DNA from: Eubacteriales bacterium
Lineage (GTDB): Bacteria > Bacillota > Clostridia > Lachnospirales > Lachnospiraceae
NCBI GenBank assembly: GCA_030527665.1
Contig: JAUNAK010000009.1
Coordinates: forward strand, 1 to 56,504
Direction: 5' to 3'
DNA length: 56,504 nucleotides
In this document: piece after piece, positions 26,382-34,140 of the stretch
Layout: every line of letters starts with the position of its first letter
Numbering within the stretch: position 1 is the first letter of the stretch
Program-made: the position numbers and the translations under genes
Notes under the pieces: generated by a model
Database searches by the model: none
The model's input: the letters and a program-made list of their open reading frames with translations, nothing else
What the model was told of the DNA's origin: nothing

Positions 26382-27719
26382 ATGGGTTTTTTTGATTTTT
26401 TCAGAAAAAAGAAGGACAATGCGGAGATGATCGCTGCACAGCCGGCATTGCCGGATCATCAGGCGGAACAGAAAGACGGTGCAGATACGGCTGCTTCTGC
26501 CTGGGATGTTAACGGTTCAGCGGAGGAGCCGGCAGTATCCGAGGCGGAGACAAAGAAAGAATTCATCGACACGAATGTGGTAGACGGCGAAGCGGTTGAG
26601 ATCGATGAACGGAAGGCATCTACTTCGAAGCAGCAGGATGAAAAGAAAACCGGAGAGGAATCAGATGCCGGAGCGGATGAGCAGACAGATCTGGAAGTAC
26701 GTGAAGTGGAGATCAATACCGAAGAAAAGATTCGTGCTGCAGAGGATGCTGCAGCCAATGGATCGGCTGCGGACATCGCCTGGAAGGAAGCAGATATGAG
26801 CAAAGAAAAGAAGAACAGAAAAGCAGCCGAAAAGGACAAAAAAGAAAAAAACGGAAAAGAAAAGAAAGAAGCGAAGAAGGGATCCGGAAAGAAATCTGCA
26901 AAGAAAGAGCAGAAGTCTCTGTATGAGTGGAACCGTCCTAAGAAGAAGGAACAGAAAACGGAACCTGTCAGAAAGATTCCGGTTGCTGTCGGCAATACTG
27001 TGATCGGAGAAGGACTTCCGAAGATCTGTGTACCGGTGATCGGAACAACACTGGAGGAGATCGCAGCAGAAGCGGAGCTGGCTGTGAAGGCTGCACCGGA
27101 TCTGGTGGAGTGGAGAGCGGATTTCTTTGCAGACATTCTGGATGAAGAAAAGGCCGGCAAAGCGGTGGAGAAGCTGCAGTCGATTCTGGGAATCCTGCCG
27201 ATCCTGTTTACCTTCCGTACCGCAGAAGAAGGCGGAAATCGTTCCATTGAAGCGGGAGATTACAGAAAGCTGCTGCATTGGGCAGCAGAACGTCCGGAGA
27301 TCGCTGTTCTGGATATCGAAGGACAGTATGCATACGCCGATGCGGAAATACTTGTGCGTGAGGTGCAGGAGCGGAATAAGCCGGTTATTGCATCGGCACA
27401 TTATTTTACGAAGACACCGAAAAAAGGCGAGTTGGAAGCGGTTCTGGATCGCCTGGAGAGAACCGGGGCAGATATTTTGAAGCTGGCAGCCATGCCGGAG
27501 AAGCCGAAGGATGTACTGCGGCTTATGGCGGTAACGGCGGAGAAGAATGAGACGACAGCCTGCCCGCTGATCACCATGTCCATGGGAGATATGGGAAAGA
27601 TCTCCAGAATCAGCGGAAATCTGACCGGATCGGCACTGACCTTTGGTACGGCAGGACAGGCATCGGCGCCGGGACAGCTTCCGGTAGTGGCATTGCGCAG
27701 TATTGTTGAAGTTGTATAA
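26382..27719 (+). CDS. aroD: Type I 3-dehydroquinate dehydratase with ~198-residue charged N-terminal extension
   Basis: Residues from about 199 form a complete type I dehydroquinase barrel: VGNTVIGEGLPKICVPVIGTT, EWRADFF (Glu243, Arg245), TFRTAEEGG, ASAHYF (His340), the Schiff-base Lys367 in GADILKLA, and the ending LPVVALRSIVEVV. Typical family members are about 250 residues. Here MGFFDFFRKKKD, an amphipathic start like that of FtsY-type proteins, is followed by an acidic disordered stretch and then a Lys/Glu-rich stretch (about 138-195). The start at 26382 has an AGAGG-type RBS and the promoter just upstream supports it; I see no good internal start at the barrel. The extension may tether the enzyme to membrane or a partner. 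FHA and CpaE-like genes follow. Confidence 0.88.
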   Translation: MGFFDFFRKKKDNAEMIAAQPALPDHQAEQKDGADTAASAWDVNGSAEEPAVSEAETKKEFIDTNVVDGEAVEIDERKASTSKQQDEKKTGEESDAGADEQTDLEVREVEINTEEKIRAAEDAAANGSAADIAWKEADMSKEKKNRKAAEKDKKEKNGKEKKEAKKGSGKKSAKKEQKSLYEWNRPKKKEQKTEPVRKIPVAVGNTVIGEGLPKICVPVIGTTLEEIAAEAELAVKAAPDLVEWRADFFADILDEEKAGKAVEKLQSILGILPILFTFRTAEEGGNRSIEAGDYRKLLHWAAERPEIAVLDIEGQYAYADAEILVREVQERNKPVIASAHYFTKTPKKGELEAVLDRLERTGADILKLAAMPEKPKDVLRLMAVTAEKNETTACPLITMSMGDMGKISRISGNLTGSALTFGTAGQASAPGQLPVVALRSIVEVV

Positions 27720-27740
27720 ATGAGCAAAGAGATGTATACT
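27712..27740 (+). promoter_or_regulatory. Promoter of the FHA-protein gene
   Basis: TTGTAT (27712-27717), 17-base spacer, TATACT (27735-27740). The -35 overlaps the aroD stop codon. Confidence 0.5.
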
Positions 27741-27781
27741 GTTATTGGCTATTTTTGATACGTAATTTCAGAGGTTGAATC

Positions 27782-28609
27782 ATGAGGGATTTTTTGCTTA
27801 ATTCCGAAGAACTGCTGGATAAAAAAGCGCTGGAGTTTCTGCAGGTACATGGCAGCGAGAAGGGCGTCCTCTCCTGTGAATGGGTACATTATAACGAGCG
27901 CATCAAACTGGCATTCTTCCTGAATGACAAAAAAAGAATAGAGGAGCGGCTTGCGGATCTGACATTGGATGAGACCTGTCACCTTGCTCAGAAGATATTG
28001 AGAAGAACCGCTGAGTTGGAAACGTGTTCGGAAATCTCCCTGGAGAACGTTGTCTGGGATCCGGACAGCATCTATCTGGATGCAGATGATCAGGTGTATC
28101 TGCTCTGCCTGCCGGCTGTTATTCCGCCGGAGGTTCGTATGGGAGACATCTATGTGCGAAGACTGTATTCTCTGCTGGAGGATATGATCTCCACAAAAGA
28201 AGATGATGGGTTTATCTGCAGGCAGATAGAATATCAGAAGGAAAAAGCATTTGGTGACTGGAACAGTCTGATCGGCACATTAAACCGGAGGGTTCCTGTA
28301 AACAGTGATGATGCCAATATTACGCTTCGGAGTATTAATCTTCCGCAGCCGATCGTATTTGAGATCGGACATGCAGAGTTCCGTATCGGATCGGATCCTG
28401 GAGAAGCGGATGGAATTATTGAGGATACAGAGAAGATCAATCCGATTCAGGCTGTGATCGGATGGAATGATATCAGCTATTATATCAGCGATATGGACAG
28501 TGAGACGGGAACCTTCGTCAATAACCAGCGGATCGCTCCCCGGATGGAAGTTCCGATCGGAGAGGGAACCGTCCTTCGCTTTGGTGAGTATACATTTAAT
28601 GTAGAATAA
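27782..28609 (+). CDS. DUF6382-like protein with degenerate C-terminal FHA domain
   Basis: The 275-residue protein has an N-terminal alpha/beta domain (about 1-160) reminiscent of the DUF6382/EssB-type pseudokinase fold (GVLSCEWVHYNERIKLAFFL; LAQKILRRTAELETCSEISLENVVWDPDSIYLD). A C-terminal FHA-like domain (about 195-275) includes FRIGSDPGEADGIIEDTEKI and YISDMDSETGTFVNNQRI. The residues that normally grip phosphothreonine are altered: GR is GS, the S-x-x-H is N-x-x-Q, and NGT is TGT. It may therefore bind partners without phosphorylation. No membrane helix is seen. RBS AGAGG precedes ATG 27781-27783. The MinD/CpaE-like gene follows after 24 bases. The DUF6382 assignment is from memory and uncertain. 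Confidence 0.65.
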   Translation: MRDFLLNSEELLDKKALEFLQVHGSEKGVLSCEWVHYNERIKLAFFLNDKKRIEERLADLTLDETCHLAQKILRRTAELETCSEISLENVVWDPDSIYLDADDQVYLLCLPAVIPPEVRMGDIYVRRLYSLLEDMISTKEDDGFICRQIEYQKEKAFGDWNSLIGTLNRRVPVNSDDANITLRSINLPQPIVFEIGHAEFRIGSDPGEADGIIEDTEKINPIQAVIGWNDISYYISDMDSETGTFVNNQRIAPRMEVPIGEGTVLRFGEYTFNVE

Positions 28610-28633
28610 AAAGCTGAGCAGTTGGAGATGTCT

Positions 28634-29674
28634 ATGGCAAATAAAAAGCTTCATATAGTAATTGTTGATACGGATCGGGATTTCGTCAAAGGAATCGAAG
28701 AAGCGATCATTGCCCGTTATGCCCGAACGGCGGAGGTTCAGTTTATCACGGACCCGGGTTATATCGGTGCCTATTTTTCAGCACCGCAGAGTATCGATCT
28801 GCTGCTTGTCGATGAATCGGATTACGCATCGATTGCAGGTGAGCATTCGATTCTTCGGACCTTCCTGATGGTAGATGAGGCGGGAGAAGAAAAACAGTAT
28901 CCCGAAGATGCGGCAGTTGTGTTGAAGTTCCTGGATGTGCAGGAGATCCTGGACAAGATGGAAACGGCACTTGCCGTGGAAATCGAGGTTCCGGAAGATG
29001 AGCAGGAGAAGGTAAAAAGGGATACCAAGATCGTTGCCGTTTATTCCTCGATCGGAGGATGCGGAAAGAGTCTGAGCTGTGTTGCCCTTGCGAGAAAACT
29101 GAAGATGCTTGATCAGAAAGTGCTTCTGGTAGGCTGTGATGCCATGCAGAGCATCTCTGTATTCTATCCTTCTAATGCATATGCAGGTCAGGAACTGGCG
29201 GAAAAATTGAAGAATCCGGATGAGGATACCTACTGGACGATCCTGCAGAATATCGGTTTTGATGAGGTCTCCTATGTACTCCCCTTTGAGAAGTCCCTGA
29301 AGACGATGGGAATCGGCTTTAAGGAGATCGATGTTCTGGTGGATACCTTAAGAGAAAACCGGGATTTTGATTATATCATTCTGGATGTCGGAACCGATCT
29401 GACTCCGGAGATCGCAGAGGATCTGAGTCAGGTGGATTCCATGATCCTTCTTACACAGACAAACGAGATCAGCAACAAGAAGCTGCAGAAGCTTCTGAAG
29501 GATCCGGATCTTCTGCCAAAATGCAATTGCATTCTGGTGGCAAATGAATATTGTTCGGATGGACTTCGTATTTCCAGAGACAGCATTTTCGGAAGTATTT
29601 CTCCGTATGCAACCTGGAAGGAAGTTCTGGATGATCCGATCTTCTACCAGATTGCATTGAGCCTGGTAGAGTAA
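28634..29674 (+). CDS. MinD/CpaE(TadZ)-like ATPase with receiver-like N-terminal domain
   Basis: The 346-residue protein starts with a receiver-like fold (LHIVIVDTDRDFVKGIEEAI) of the kind seen in CpaE/TadZ. From about residue 135 it has a ParA/MinD-type ATPase: VAVYSSIGGCGKSLSCVALARKL is the P-loop, where the usual signature Lys of KGGxGK(S/T) is replaced by Ile, followed by KVLLVGCDAMQ and DYIILDVGTDLTPE (Walker B). CpaE proteins place pili or secretion systems at poles, but no tad or type VII genes are present here. ATG 28634 is chosen because GGAG (28624-28627) is 6 bases upstream. It forms a pair with the FHA-like gene. A strong terminator follows. Confidence 0.75.
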   Translation: MANKKLHIVIVDTDRDFVKGIEEAIIARYARTAEVQFITDPGYIGAYFSAPQSIDLLLVDESDYASIAGEHSILRTFLMVDEAGEEKQYPEDAAVVLKFLDVQEILDKMETALAVEIEVPEDEQEKVKRDTKIVAVYSSIGGCGKSLSCVALARKLKMLDQKVLLVGCDAMQSISVFYPSNAYAGQELAEKLKNPDEDTYWTILQNIGFDEVSYVLPFEKSLKTMGIGFKEIDVLVDTLRENRDFDYIILDVGTDLTPEIAEDLSQVDSMILLTQTNEISNKKLQKLLKDPDLLPKCNCILVANEYCSDGLRISRDSIFGSISPYATWKEVLDDPIFYQIALSLVE

Positions 29675-29675
29675 T

Positions 29676-29713
29676 AAAAAAAGGAAACGTCCCTGGGACG
29701 CTTCCTTTTTTTT
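29676..29713 (+). terminator. Terminator after the CpaE-like gene
   Basis: A-tract plus GGAAACGTCCC pairs with GGGACGCTTCC plus T-tract, with one mismatch and a single-base-to-tetraloop turn. It begins directly after the stop codon. Confidence 0.85.
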
Positions 29714-29762
29714 CGATGTATGTCTGCAGAGCAGGAATGAATAAAAAGTCAGGAGCCTGAAT

Positions 29763-30389
29763 ATGAAAAACTATTTCCAAAAAGTCGGAGCACGGCGGGT
29801 GATCATGATGTTTGTCGGAAACTGTATTCTCGGATTGGGAATCAGTATTTTTAAGCTGGCCGGATTGGGCAATGATCCGTTTTCGGGAATGAATATGGCA
29901 GTCGCCGCTGTGCTTGCCATGTCTTATCCGCTTTTTCAGATTTTGATCAATCTGGTATATTTTGTCGTTGAAGCGGCATTGGGACGGCGGTATATCGGAA
30001 TCGGAACCATTGTGAATGCGGTGCTGCTTGGATATCTGGTATCTTTCTTTTATGCAGTGCTGTCACCGCTCTATGTGCCGCAGACGCTGCCGATGCAGAT
30101 ACTGGTTCTGCTGGCTGGAATGATCATCACGAGTCTGGGCATTTCCCTGTATCAGACATCGGATGTGGGCGTGGCGCCTTATGATGCCTTGTCGCTGATC
30201 ATGGCAGAACGAATAAATAAACTGCCGTATTTCTGGTGCAGGGTCATTACCGATGGATGCTGCGCGCTGATCTGTTTCCTGTCCGGCGGAATTATCGGAC
30301 TGGGGACACTGGTAACGGCATTTGGATTTGGTCCGTTTATTCACTTTTTTAATGTAAGGGTTTCGGAAAAACTGACAGGACAGAAGTAA
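29763..30389 (+). CDS. YczE/YitT-like integral membrane protein
   Basis: The 208-residue protein has about five hydrophobic helices. The opening GNCILGLGISIFKLAGLGNDPFSGMN and its internal repeat ITSLGISLYQTSDVGVAPYDALS are the duplicated motif of the YczE/YyaS/YitT family (glycine-rich helix, then G-x-x-P-(F/Y)-x-x). The function of the family is not established. It is a single-gene unit between two terminators. Confidence 0.8.
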   Translation: MKNYFQKVGARRVIMMFVGNCILGLGISIFKLAGLGNDPFSGMNMAVAAVLAMSYPLFQILINLVYFVVEAALGRRYIGIGTIVNAVLLGYLVSFFYAVLSPLYVPQTLPMQILVLLAGMIITSLGISLYQTSDVGVAPYDALSLIMAERINKLPYFWCRVITDGCCALICFLSGGIIGLGTLVTAFGFGPFIHFFNVRVSEKLTGQK

Positions 30390-30442
30390 ACCGTGAATCC
30401 TGCAGAAAGAGGTACATGCGTGCACAGGCACGATGCGGAAAT

Positions 30443-30474
30443 AAAAAAGGGCTTCCGATCTCTCGGAAACCCTT
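30443..30474 (-). terminator. Terminator of the tRNA-Arg gene
   Basis: On the minus strand AAGGGTTTCCGA pairs with TCGGAAGCCCTT (one G-U), tetraloop GAGA, then six T. It starts five bases after the tRNA 3' end. A small CGTGC/GCACG hairpin at 30418-30431 may serve the plus-strand gene. Confidence 0.9.
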
Positions 30475-30478
30475 AAGC

Positions 30479-30551
30479 GTGCGATAGAAGATTCGAACTC
30501 CCGACCTTTTGGTCCGTAGCCAAACGCTCTATCCAGCTGAGCTAATCGCAC
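30479..30551 (-). tRNA. tRNA-Arg (anticodon ACG)
   Basis: The minus strand folds as a 73-base cloverleaf: acceptor GTGCGAT/ATCGCAC, D-arm GCTC...GAGC, anticodon loop CTACGGA on a TTTGG/CCAAA stem, and T-loop TTCGAAT. The anticodon ACG (A34 presumably edited to inosine) reads CGN arginine codons. CCA is not encoded. Two G-U pairs occur in the T stem. Confidence 0.96.
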
Positions 30552-30593
30552 ACATTTGCTGTTTGATGACTGCGTCGTCAACCAACAAAAAGA

Positions 30594-30622
30594 ATAATAG
30601 ACCTAATGGATGGATTTGTCAA
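30594..30622 (-). promoter_or_regulatory. Consensus promoter of tRNA-Arg
   Basis: On the minus strand TTGACA (30617-30622), 17-base spacer, TATTAT (30594-30599), 42 bases upstream of the mature tRNA 5' end. The perfect -35 and spacing fit a stable-RNA promoter. Confidence 0.8.
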
Positions 30623-30749
30623 CAGGAAAAATGAAAAAAATTAAAAATATTTCAAACTCCCGCTGCAGTAGTATTTTTGCAGGCATTCTGTTATTATTAG
30701 ACGGAGATATTTCGGTAATTATAAACGAAATGGAAAGGGGGATTTCGGA

Positions 30750-32114
30750 ATGATGGAATTTAATGAAATGGATACAGAGCAGATGATCGAAGCTCTGATG
30801 GAAATGCTGGAAAAGAAGCAGTACAACCAGCTGCGCCGAACCCTGGAGGATACCAATGAAGCGGATATTGCTGCGGTAATGGATGCCATGGAGGATGAGG
30901 ATTCGCTCAAGATTTTTCGAATTCTTCCCAAGGATCTGGCTGCGGATGTTTTTCCTCTTCTGGAGGTGGATGATCAGAAGTATATTATTATGTCGCTTTC
31001 CGATCGGGAAGCATCGAATATTATCGATAACCTGATGGCGGATGACGCAACGGACCTGCTGGAGGAGATGCCGGCAAATGTCGTACGCCGGATACTGGCA
31101 AATGCAAGTCCGGAGACCCGCAAGGATATCAATCATCTGCTGCAGTATCCGGATGCTTCGGCGGGAAGCATCATGACGGTTGAGTATGTGGATCTTCGTG
31201 AGAATATGACAGTCAATGATGCCATTGAGAGAATCCGGGATATCGGGCTGGATTCCGAGACAGTCAATGTCTGTTATGTACTGGACAGCACACGTGTGCT
31301 GAAGGGAACGGTTGCCCTGCGTTATCTGCTGATCATGCCGCAGGATGCGATCATCGGACGTATCATGAATGATCATGTTATCTCGGTCAATACGCTGACC
31401 GACCAGGAGGCAGCAGCCCAGACATTCAAAAAATATGACTTCACGGTCCTTCCGGTAGTCGATAATGAAACACGTATGGTTGGAATTATCACCGTCGATG
31501 ATGTGGTGGACATTATCGAGGAAGAGGCTACCGAGGATATTGAGAAGATGGCGGCGATCATTCCGTCGGAAAAACCATATCTGAAGACAGGAATATTTGA
31601 GACCTGCAGACAGCGTCTTCCCTGGATGCTTATCCTGATGCTGTTCGCGGTTCTGACCGGCATGATCATTACACGCTTTACCGATACACTGCTTGCGCAG
31701 TCCATTCTGATCGCTTATATTCCGATGCTGATGGATGCAGGCGGAAATGCCGGTTCACAGACGGCCGTATCGATCATTCGAGGACTGTCTCTGCAGGAAA
31801 TCCATTATAAGGATTTTCTGCATGTTATCTGGAAAGAGCTGCGGGTTGCATTTTTGTGCGGTATTGTTCTGGCAGGAATCAATTTTGCAAAGCTGATGCT
31901 GTTTGACGGTCAGACCCTGTTTCTGTCAGCCGTGATCTGCCTGACGATGCTGCTGACGATCTGCATCTCCAAGATGATCGGTGCGGTTCTTCCGCTGCTT
32001 TCCGACCGGTGCGGCTTCGACCCGGCTTTGATGGCCAGCCCGCTGATTACAACGATCGTAGATGCAATCTCACTGCTGATCTATTTTGGCTTTGCATCTT
32101 GTCTGTTGAGGTAA
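30750..32114 (+). CDS. mgtE: Magnesium transporter MgtE
   Basis: The 454-residue protein has the MgtE layout: a helical superhelix N domain (about 1-135; LLEEMPANVVRRILANASPETRKDINHLLQYPDASAGSIMT), a pair of CBS domains (about 140-265), a connecting helix and five membrane helices with the signature YIPMLMDAGGNAGSQ. The CBS/N domains gate the channel in response to cytosolic Mg2+. The start at 30750 follows AAAGGGGG. I looked for an M-box riboswitch in the 200 bases upstream and saw none. Confidence 0.96.
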   Translation: MMEFNEMDTEQMIEALMEMLEKKQYNQLRRTLEDTNEADIAAVMDAMEDEDSLKIFRILPKDLAADVFPLLEVDDQKYIIMSLSDREASNIIDNLMADDATDLLEEMPANVVRRILANASPETRKDINHLLQYPDASAGSIMTVEYVDLRENMTVNDAIERIRDIGLDSETVNVCYVLDSTRVLKGTVALRYLLIMPQDAIIGRIMNDHVISVNTLTDQEAAAQTFKKYDFTVLPVVDNETRMVGIITVDDVVDIIEEEATEDIEKMAAIIPSEKPYLKTGIFETCRQRLPWMLILMLFAVLTGMIITRFTDTLLAQSILIAYIPMLMDAGGNAGSQTAVSIIRGLSLQEIHYKDFLHVIWKELRVAFLCGIVLAGINFAKLMLFDGQTLFLSAVICLTMLLTICISKMIGAVLPLLSDRCGFDPALMASPLITTIVDAISLLIYFGFASCLLR

Positions 32115-32153
32115 TAAAACAGGAAGAGTTTTTCTACTAACTGTGTAGATTCT

Positions 32154-32162
32154 ATGGTATAC
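32154..32162 (+). promoter_or_regulatory. Extended -10 promoter of the GDPD-like gene
   Basis: TGG-TATACT at 32154-32162; the -35 hexamer (TACTAA, 17 bases upstream) is poor. It lies 40 bases after mgtE. Confidence 0.4.
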
Positions 32163-32247
32163 TGAAACTATTCTAATGTGGGTCCTGGAAACGAAGAGGC
32201 GGCTTTTCGGCTGCAGGGACGCGTACATGTGTACAGGAGGAAAAAAG

Positions 32248-33078
32248 ATGGGAAAGAAAATCAGATATGCCCTGGGTGCGATTGCGGGTACTGCAGCGGC
32301 CTGGATTCTTGCCGTTAAACCGCGAATCTGGAACAAACCGGATATGACGGAGATCAGACGTTACGATTATGCAAAAAAAGGATTTTTCCGTGTGTCCAAA
32401 GGGGTGCCGGAAAACAGCCTGGCAGCTTTCCGAAGTGCGGTTGAACATGGATACGGCATTGCACTGGATGTTCGGCTGAGCCGTGACGGTATTCCGGTCG
32501 TTTTTGGAGACGATCTGCTGAAAGGAATGACCGGTGCCAGAGGCAATGTTGAGAACAGTACCTGGATGGAACTGAAGGAGCTGAAACTGGAAGGAACCGA
32601 AGAGAGGATCCCTAACCTGGATCAGGTGCTCCAGCTTGTTGACGGTCAGGTTCCGGTTCTTGTGAATCTGATCTCTGCAGATCATAATGCGGAATCACTT
32701 GCGGATCAGGCCTGTGATCTGCTGGATGATTACGAAGGTGTATTTGCTGTCGAGTCTGCGGATCCGTGTGTGCTTCGCTGGTTTAAGAAACAGCGTCCGG
32801 AATACATTCGCGGTCAGCTGCTGGATCCGGAATATCGTTCCGGAAGTACATGGAAACATCGGATCCGGGATTTCCTCTGTGCTGCACTGCTTCTGAACTG
32901 GCTGAGTGAGCCGGATTATGTTTCCACAAGAGTGGGAAGCTGCTGTAATCCCAGTGCATGGATCTGCCGTAATGTGTATCGGCTGCCGGGTATGGTCTGG
33001 GATGTGGCAAACGATGAGGAATACGAAGTGGTGAAGACAAAAGGTTCCATCGTTGTATTTGAGGGAATCGAGCCGTAA
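32248..33078 (+). CDS. Glycerophosphodiester phosphodiesterase-like protein lacking active-site residues
   Basis: The 276-residue protein has an N-terminal hydrophobic helix (YALGAIAGTAAAWILAV) and a GDPD barrel. The family framework is clear (VPENSLAAFRSAVEHGYGIALDVRLSRDGIPVVFGDDLL; IPNLDQVLQLVDGQVPVLVN; FFAVES-like AVESADPCVLRWF; YIRGQLLDPE). The catalytic set is gone: the His-Arg of AHRG is Lys-Lys (AKKGF), the Glu of ELD is Ala (ALD), the His of FHD is Gly (FGD), and the Glu-x-Lys of the EIK strand is Asn-Leu-Ile. It should not hydrolyse glycerophosphodiesters by the known mechanism and may be a binding or regulatory pseudoenzyme. ATG 32248 follows AGGAGG. Confidence 0.8.
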   Translation: MGKKIRYALGAIAGTAAAWILAVKPRIWNKPDMTEIRRYDYAKKGFFRVSKGVPENSLAAFRSAVEHGYGIALDVRLSRDGIPVVFGDDLLKGMTGARGNVENSTWMELKELKLEGTEERIPNLDQVLQLVDGQVPVLVNLISADHNAESLADQACDLLDDYEGVFAVESADPCVLRWFKKQRPEYIRGQLLDPEYRSGSTWKHRIRDFLCAALLLNWLSEPDYVSTRVGSCCNPSAWICRNVYRLPGMVWDVANDEEYEVVKTKGSIVVFEGIEP

Positions 33079-33102
33079 GAGTAAACGGACGAATATAAAA
33101 AT

Positions 33103-33151
33103 AAGAACAGCTGCATTTCCGTGAAGAGAAATGCAGCTGTTCTTGTTTTTT
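33103..33151. terminator. Bidirectional terminator between GDPD-like gene and plsC
   Basis: A perfect 17-base stem, AAGAACAGCTGCATTTC at 33103-33119 with its complement at 33128-33144, has an 8-base loop. A T-run follows on the plus strand and an A/T-rich tract serves the minus strand. Confidence 0.9.
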
Positions 33152-33177
33152 GAGGAATTCTGCTCGGGTCCTGCAGT

Positions 33178-33942
33178 TTAATCTGCAGAGGAAGCGGACT
33201 CGATCTGCGGAATACCCAGATGACTGCGAAGCGTGCTGTCGATGATGGCAGCGGTATATTCTCCCATGTGTTTTTTCTCGTCACGGGAAAGTTCGGAGGG
33301 AATGACCGGGGTTCCGAAAATGATGGTGACATCCGTTCTGCGGAGCCATGGAAGATGGGATTCCAGAATATTCTGCGTATGCAGAAGGGTGATCGGAATC
33401 GTGGGAACTCCGGATTTAGAGGAAACACGGAGGCTTCCTTCGTGGAAGGGCAGCATCGGAAGTTCGCTCTCGCCTTTGCTTCTGGTTCCCTCAGGGAAGA
33501 TAAATACGGAAGTTCCGTTTTTTACCATATCAATGGCATTCAGAATCGTCTGCATGCCCTGTTTCAGGTCGGTGCGGTTGAGGAAAAGACAGCCGATCTC
33601 TTTCATCCAGAAATTCAGCAGCGGAACTTTGGCAAGGGAATCCTTGGCAATGTAGCCGCAGGGGGCCTTCAGCAGCGGGTAGGTCAGTACGATATCGAAG
33701 ATGCTGCGGTGGTTTCCGACAAAGAGAACCGCATGGTCGTCGGGGATGTTTTCTGCTCCGATAACTTCCGTATGTACACCGCTGAGGAAGGCAACGACCC
33801 GGAAGGCCCAGCCGACGGTAGCCTGTGCTATTCTGTCGGCTTTTGCCGGATTACGGCGGCGGATCAGTTTGCAGACCAGAAGAACCGGCATACTGAGAAT
33901 CAGGAACAGAACAACGAAGATAACAGTTATGATTGTTCGCAT
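33178..33942 (-). CDS. plsC: 1-acyl-sn-glycerol-3-phosphate acyltransferase
   Basis: The 254-residue membrane-associated enzyme acylates lysophosphatidic acid. It has an N-terminal hydrophobic helix (TVIFVVLFLILSMPVLLVC), the catalytic NHRSIFD (His78, Asp83; NHx4D motif), the FPEGTRSKGE substrate motif (about 146-155) and a later VPTIPITL block. RBS AAGGAGAC precedes the ATG. It is on the minus strand opposite ispE, as a single gene. Confidence 0.93.
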   Translation of the reverse strand: MRTIITVIFVVLFLILSMPVLLVCKLIRRRNPAKADRIAQATVGWAFRVVAFLSGVHTEVIGAENIPDDHAVLFVGNHRSIFDIVLTYPLLKAPCGYIAKDSLAKVPLLNFWMKEIGCLFLNRTDLKQGMQTILNAIDMVKNGTSVFIFPEGTRSKGESELPMLPFHEGSLRVSSKSGVPTIPITLLHTQNILESHLPWLRRTDVTIIFGTPVIPSELSRDEKKHMGEYTAAIIDSTLRSHLGIPQIESASSAD

Positions 33943-33988
33943 AAATAGTCTCCTTTATTTGGAATGCGGGGATTGTATACATGCCCCT

Positions 33989-34017
33989 TTGACAATCCGT
34001 CGGATTCTGTGTATTTT
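33989..34017 (+). promoter_or_regulatory. Sigma-A promoter of ispE-gntR
   Basis: TTGACA (33989-33994, perfect), 17-base spacer, TATTTT (34012-34017). TTGTATACA occurs nearby twice (33973 and 34031). The leader before ispE is about 115 bases. Confidence 0.6.
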
Positions 34018-34140
34018 ATTATTAACGGATTTTGTATACAGTCTGACAGAGATAAACGGCAGATCTAAGAGAGGATCTGCGCATCGCTGCCGGCTATATC
34101 CGTTCTATTATAAAAATTTTCCAGAGGAACTGCAAGATAT

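Noticed and set aside
30552-30749. M-box (Mg2+) riboswitch before mgtE
   Set aside because: The gap is only about 200 bases, shared with the tRNA promoter, and I could not find the conserved M-box core or a terminator/antiterminator pair.
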